Origin: Actinomycetota bacterium | Lineage (GTDB): Bacteria > Actinomycetota > Actinomycetes > Nanopelagicales > Nanopelagicaceae | NCBI GenBank assembly: GCA_947372165.1 | Contig: CANBSP010000004.1 | Location: 1-64,000 of the forward strand | Reading direction: 5' to 3' | DNA length: 64,000 nt | Shown here: positions 59,221 through 64,000 of the stretch, piece after piece | How positions within the stretch are numbered: the first letter of the stretch is position 1 | Layout: each line of letters begins with the position of its first letter | The notes under the pieces: model-generated | The model's input: the letters and a program-made list of their open reading frames with translations, nothing else | What the model was told of the DNA's origin: nothing | The model's database searches: none | Translations under genes and position numbers: made by a program

Positions 59221-61437
59221 ATGGAGGGTCAAGATGTGAAGTTCGCCGTTGCAAAGATTGATAACGGTAAGTTTGGTAAGCGCGAGATCCGATTTGAAAC
59301 CGGCCGCCTCGCAAAGCAAGCAGCTGGAACAGCTGTCGTATATCTCGATGACGAGACTATGTTGCTCTCAGCAACAACTGCGTCAAAGAATCCCAAGGAT
59401 CAATTCGACTTCTTCCCACTTACAGTGGATGTTGAAGAGCGTATGTATGCAGCAGGAAAGATCCCAGGATCATTCTTCCGCCGCGAAGGTCGCCCTTCAG
59501 AAGATGCAATCCTTACCTGTCGTTTAATCGACCGTCCATTGCGCCCATCATTCGTCAAGGGTCTTCGCAATGAAGTTCAGATTGTTGTCACAGTGATGGC
59601 ACTGCACCCAGATCACATGTACGACGTACTTGCGATCAACGCAGCATCAATGTCGACTCAGCTCGCTGGTCTGCCATTCTCAGGTCCAATCGGTGGAGTG
59701 CGCGTTGCTCTTATCGAAGGCCAATGGGTTGCATTCCCTAACCACTCAGACCTCGAGAAGGCTACCTTCGACATGGTCGTTGCTGGACGCATCTCTGATG
59801 GTGACGTTGCAATCATGATGGTTGAAGCAGAAGCTACTTCTGAGACCATCAACCTCATCAAGAGTGGCGCAGGCGCACCAACTGAAGAGATTGTTGGACA
59901 AGGACTTGATGCCGCAAAGCCATTTATCCGTATTCTCTGTGAAGCACAGTCAGAACTCGCAAAGGTAGCTGCAAAGCCAACTGGCGAATTCCCTGTCTTC
60001 CTTGATTACCAGGATGATGTCTACAAGGTTGTTGAAGCAGCTGGCAAGGATTCGATCGCTAAGGCGCTCACCATCGCTGGCAAGCAAGAGCGCGAACTCG
60101 CACTCGATGCTGCTAACGAAGCAATCAAAGAGTCAGTAAACCCACAGTTCGAAGGTCGCGAGAAAGAAGTTTCTGCAGCGATTCGTTCAGTGACCAAGAA
60201 GGTTGTCCGTCAGCGCGTTCTTCGTGAGAAGATCCGTATCGATGGCCGTGGCTTGCGCGATATCCGTGCAATCACCGCAGAGGTTGAAGTTATTCCTCGC
60301 GTACACGGTTCAGCAATCTTCGAGCGCGGCGAGACTCAGATTCTCGGCGTCACAACTCTTAATATGCTGAAGATGGAACAGATGCTCGACACATTGAGCC
60401 CTGAGACAAATAAGCGTTACATGCACAACTACAACTTCCCGCCATACTCAGTAGGCGAGACCGGTCGTGTTGGATCACCTAAGCGTCGCGAAATCGGCCA
60501 TGGTGCTCTTGCAGAGCGTGCCCTTGTTCCAGTTCTTCCAACTCGCGAAGAGTTCCCTTATGCAATTCGTCAGGTCTCTGAAGCTCTTGGTTCAAATGGA
60601 TCAACCTCTATGGGTTCTGTCTGTGCATCAACCATGTCTCTTCTCAATGCAGGTGTGCCTCTTAAGGCCGCTGTCGCAGGTATCGCAATGGGCCTCATCT
60701 CAGATGATGTCGATGGCAAGACCGAGTACGTGGCTTTGACAGATATTCTCGGTGCAGAAGATGCATTCGGAGATATGGACTTCAAGGTTGCCGGAACTAA
60801 GGACTTTGTTACAGCACTCCAGCTCGATACTAAGCTTGATGGAATTCCTGCATCAGTTCTTGCTGCAGCGCTTCTCCAGGCGAAGGAAGCCCGTCTTTCA
60901 ATTCTCGACATCATGCTCTCAGCAATCGATGTTCCAGATGAGATGAGCCTCTTGGCTCCACGTATCATCTCGATCAAGGTCCCGGTTGACCTTATCGGTG
61001 CGATCATCGGACCTAAGGGCAAGATGATCAACCAGATCCAAGGCGATACAGGTGCTGATATCACTATCGAAGATGATGGAACGATCTACATCGGTGCACT
61101 CGAAGGCTCACAGGCCGAGGCTGCAAAGGCAATGATCGAAGCTATCGCAAACCCTGTAGTTCCAAAGGTTGGCGAGCGCTTCAACGGTTCTGTTGTGAAG
61201 CTTGCAACCTTCGGTGCCTTTATCTCACTCGTTCCTGGTAAAGATGGCTTGCTCCACATCTCGCAGATCCGCAAGATGCATGGTGGAAAGCGCATTGAGA
61301 ACCTCGAAGAGGTCATGAAGGTCGGCGAGAAGATTGAAGTTGAAATCGCAGAGATCGATCCAAAGGGTAAGTTCTCTTTGGTCGCGGTCATGCCTGATGG
61401 AACACTTTCATCTGCAGCTTCAGAAAAATCTGAATAA
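59221..61437 (+). CDS. pnp: Polyribonucleotide nucleotidyltransferase
   Basis: Phosphorolytic 3'-to-5' exoribonuclease and degradosome partner of RNase E. Two RNase PH domains (about 10-140 and 320-540) flank an all-helical domain, and KH ([15 protein letters not shown]) and S1 ([31 protein letters not shown]) domains end the protein. I chose the ATG beginning MEGQDVKF, with GGAG 6 bases upstream and a similar start in related actinobacteria (738 residues). An ATG at 59209 and a GTG at 59236 (with GGAGGG upstream) are alternatives. Confidence 0.96.
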   Translation: MEGQDVKFAVAKIDNGKFGKREIRFETGRLAKQAAGTAVVYLDDETMLLSATTASKNPKDQFDFFPLTVDVEERMYAAGKIPGSFFRREGRPSEDAILTCRLIDRPLRPSFVKGLRNEVQIVVTVMALHPDHMYDVLAINAASMSTQLAGLPFSGPIGGVRVALIEGQWVAFPNHSDLEKATFDMVVAGRISDGDVAIMMVEAEATSETINLIKSGAGAPTEEIVGQGLDAAKPFIRILCEAQSELAKVAAKPTGEFPVFLDYQDDVYKVVEAAGKDSIAKALTIAGKQERELALDAANEAIKESVNPQFEGREKEVSAAIRSVTKKVVRQRVLREKIRIDGRGLRDIRAITAEVEVIPRVHGSAIFERGETQILGVTTLNMLKMEQMLDTLSPETNKRYMHNYNFPPYSVGETGRVGSPKRREIGHGALAERALVPVLPTREEFPYAIRQVSEALGSNGSTSMGSVCASTMSLLNAGVPLKAAVAGIAMGLISDDVDGKTEYVALTDILGAEDAFGDMDFKVAGTKDFVTALQLDTKLDGIPASVLAAALLQAKEARLSILDIMLSAIDVPDEMSLLAPRIISIKVPVDLIGAIIGPKGKMINQIQGDTGADITIEDDGTIYIGALEGSQAEAAKAMIEAIANPVVPKVGERFNGSVVKLATFGAFISLVPGKDGLLHISQIRKMHGGKRIENLEEVMKVGEKIEVEIAEIDPKGKFSLVAVMPDGTLSSAASEKSE

Positions 61438-61450
61438 CTGATCTGTATTA

Positions 61451-63468
<2,018 letters not shown>

Positions 63469-63499
63469 TATTTCACACGATCAAACAAAGGAGTAAAAA

Positions 63500-63751
63500 A
63501 TGGCTGCAGTAACTATGTATGGTGCTGATTGGTGCGGAGATTGCCGTCGCAGCAAGCGCTTCATGGAAGAGAACAATGTCGCCTTCAATTACATCGATGT
63601 TGAGGTCGATCTCTCAGCTGCAGATAAGGTTGTTGAGATCAACGGTGGCGCAAAGTCGATTCCCGTTATTGTCTTTGAAGATGGAACCCATCTCACCGAG
63701 CCTTCAGATAATGATCTCAAAGCAAAGCTTGAGGCGCTCTCAATACTCTAA
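63500..63751 (+). CDS. Mycoredoxin-like glutaredoxin
   Basis: An 83-residue thioredoxin-fold protein with the active site Cys12-Gly-Asp-Cys15 (WCGDCRRSK). The INGGAKSIPVIVFEDGTHLTEPS segment matches actinobacterial mycoredoxins, which reduce mixed disulfides with mycothiol, better than classical glutaredoxins. An AAAGGAG ribosome binding site precedes the ATG. It sits downstream of dapB with its own short leader and is convergent with the azlD-like gene. Confidence 0.85.
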   Translation: MAAVTMYGADWCGDCRRSKRFMEENNVAFNYIDVEVDLSAADKVVEINGGAKSIPVIVFEDGTHLTEPSDNDLKAKLEALSIL

Positions 63752-63763
63752 CTGCTTGAGATC

Positions 63764-63796
63764 TTCTAGATTTTCTAGATTTTCTAGATTTTCTAG
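63764..63796. repeat. 9-base tandem repeat TCTAGATTT between convergent genes
   Basis: About 3.7 copies of TCTAGATTT, each carrying the palindrome TCTAGA, fill the gap between the mycoredoxin gene and the azlD-like gene and overlap the stop codon of the latter. Pairing between units could form hairpins with T-rich runs on both strands, so a weak bidirectional terminator is possible. Confidence 0.8.
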
Positions 63797-64000
63797 TGTC
63801 CAAAATGATAGGCGATTGCTGATCCAACAGCGGCGCCAAGAACGATCACCGGGAATGGCAATTTAAAGTAGAGCGCGGTTATCGCAACTGCTAATCCAGC
63901 CATTCGATGGTCGATCACGATTTTTGTCTTTACTGTCACGGAATTAATTGCAACGAGTGCGGTCAGCAAGACGATTGGAATCAGAGCATTAATCCGCGTG
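63793..64000 (-). CDS. AzlD-like branched-chain amino acid transport protein (3' part)
   Basis: The last 68 codons of a gene entering from beyond the window. The translation is hydrophobic with two or three membrane segments. It shows the family-like pattern VKTKIVIDHRMAGLAVAITAL then PFPVIVLGAAVGSAIAY, resembling the C terminus of AzlD, the small partner of the AzlC exporter. The assignment rests on this pattern and needs the rest of the gene; an azlC gene would be expected upstream. Confidence 0.6.
   Translation of the reverse strand, partial: TRINALIPIVLLTALVAINSVTVKTKIVIDHRMAGLAVAITALYFKLPFPVIVLGAAVGSAIAYHFGH

Overview
This 64 kb window is a chromosomal housekeeping segment of an actinobacterium. 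The gene order is the classic actinobacterial one: tRNA-Pro, tig, clpP1-clpP2-clpX, valS-folC, ndk, mreBCD-pbp2-rodA, rne, rplU-rpmA-obgE-proB/proA, gatCAB, ilv/leu genes, xerC, rpsB-tsf-pyrH-frr-cdsA-rlmN, dxr-rseP-ispG-proS, rimP-nusA-ylxR-infB-rbfA-truB-ribF, rpsO-pnp-M16-dapB. Base composition looks near 50 percent GC, intergenic gaps are very short (none above about 300 bases lacks a gene), and many genes overlap by 1 to 4 bases. These traits, plus missing neighbours that larger actinobacteria carry (nadD/rsfS after proA, radical-SAM genes between rodA and rne, ligA before gatC), suggest a streamlined, probably freshwater planktonic lineage such as Nanopelagicales (acI). That placement is an inference from style and gene order, not from a marker search. 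A mycoredoxin-type glutaredoxin and an Rv2466c-type DsbA-fold protein fit mycothiol-based redox chemistry.

Layout. 0.1-4.4 kb: tRNA and protein quality control (trigger factor, ClpP1P2, ClpX). 4.4-9.2 kb: ValRS, folylpolyglutamate synthase, a DUF4233 membrane protein and Ndk. 9.2-15.1 kb: the elongasome (MreB, MreC, MreD, PBP2, RodA). 15.1-21.0 kb: RNase E/G, L21, L27, Obg, ProB. 21.0-22.2 kb: a lone minus-strand serine hydrolase that separates proB from proA. 22.2-26.8 kb: ProA and the GatCAB amidotransferase. 26.8-37.4 kb: a branched-chain amino acid block (ilvD, then ilvB-ilvN-ilvC-serA-leuB-ilvE-cimA), with an attenuator-type leader ahead of ilvB. 37.4-38.7 kb: XerC, a remnant-like minus-strand ORF, and a structured leader. 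38.7-45.1 kb: S2, EF-Ts, UMP kinase, RRF, CdsA, RlmN, and an aldehyde dehydrogenase coupled to rlmN. 45.1-51.2 kb: MEP isoprenoid genes (dxr, ispG), a site-2 protease, ProRS and a TauE-type permease. 51.2-58.7 kb: the nusA-infB translation/ribosome maturation operon and RibF. 58.8-64 kb: S15, PNPase, M16 peptidase, DapB, mycoredoxin, and the 3' end of an AzlD-like gene entering from the right.

Most genes are ordinary. The interesting material is regulatory: (1) a minimal ilvB attenuator with a 12-codon Val-Val-Ile leader peptide that appears to be leaderless; (2) three overlapping six-codon minicistrons in the ylxR-infB gap, followed by a hairpin that would mask the infB ribosome binding site; (3) four perfect hairpins in the rpsB 5' leader; (4) a repeated promoter layout in which a TANNNT -10 box sits 6 or 7 bases before a start codon, implying widespread leaderless transcripts; and (5) an apparent gene remnant antisense to the end of xerC. 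No mobile element, CRISPR array, phage region or rRNA operon was seen.
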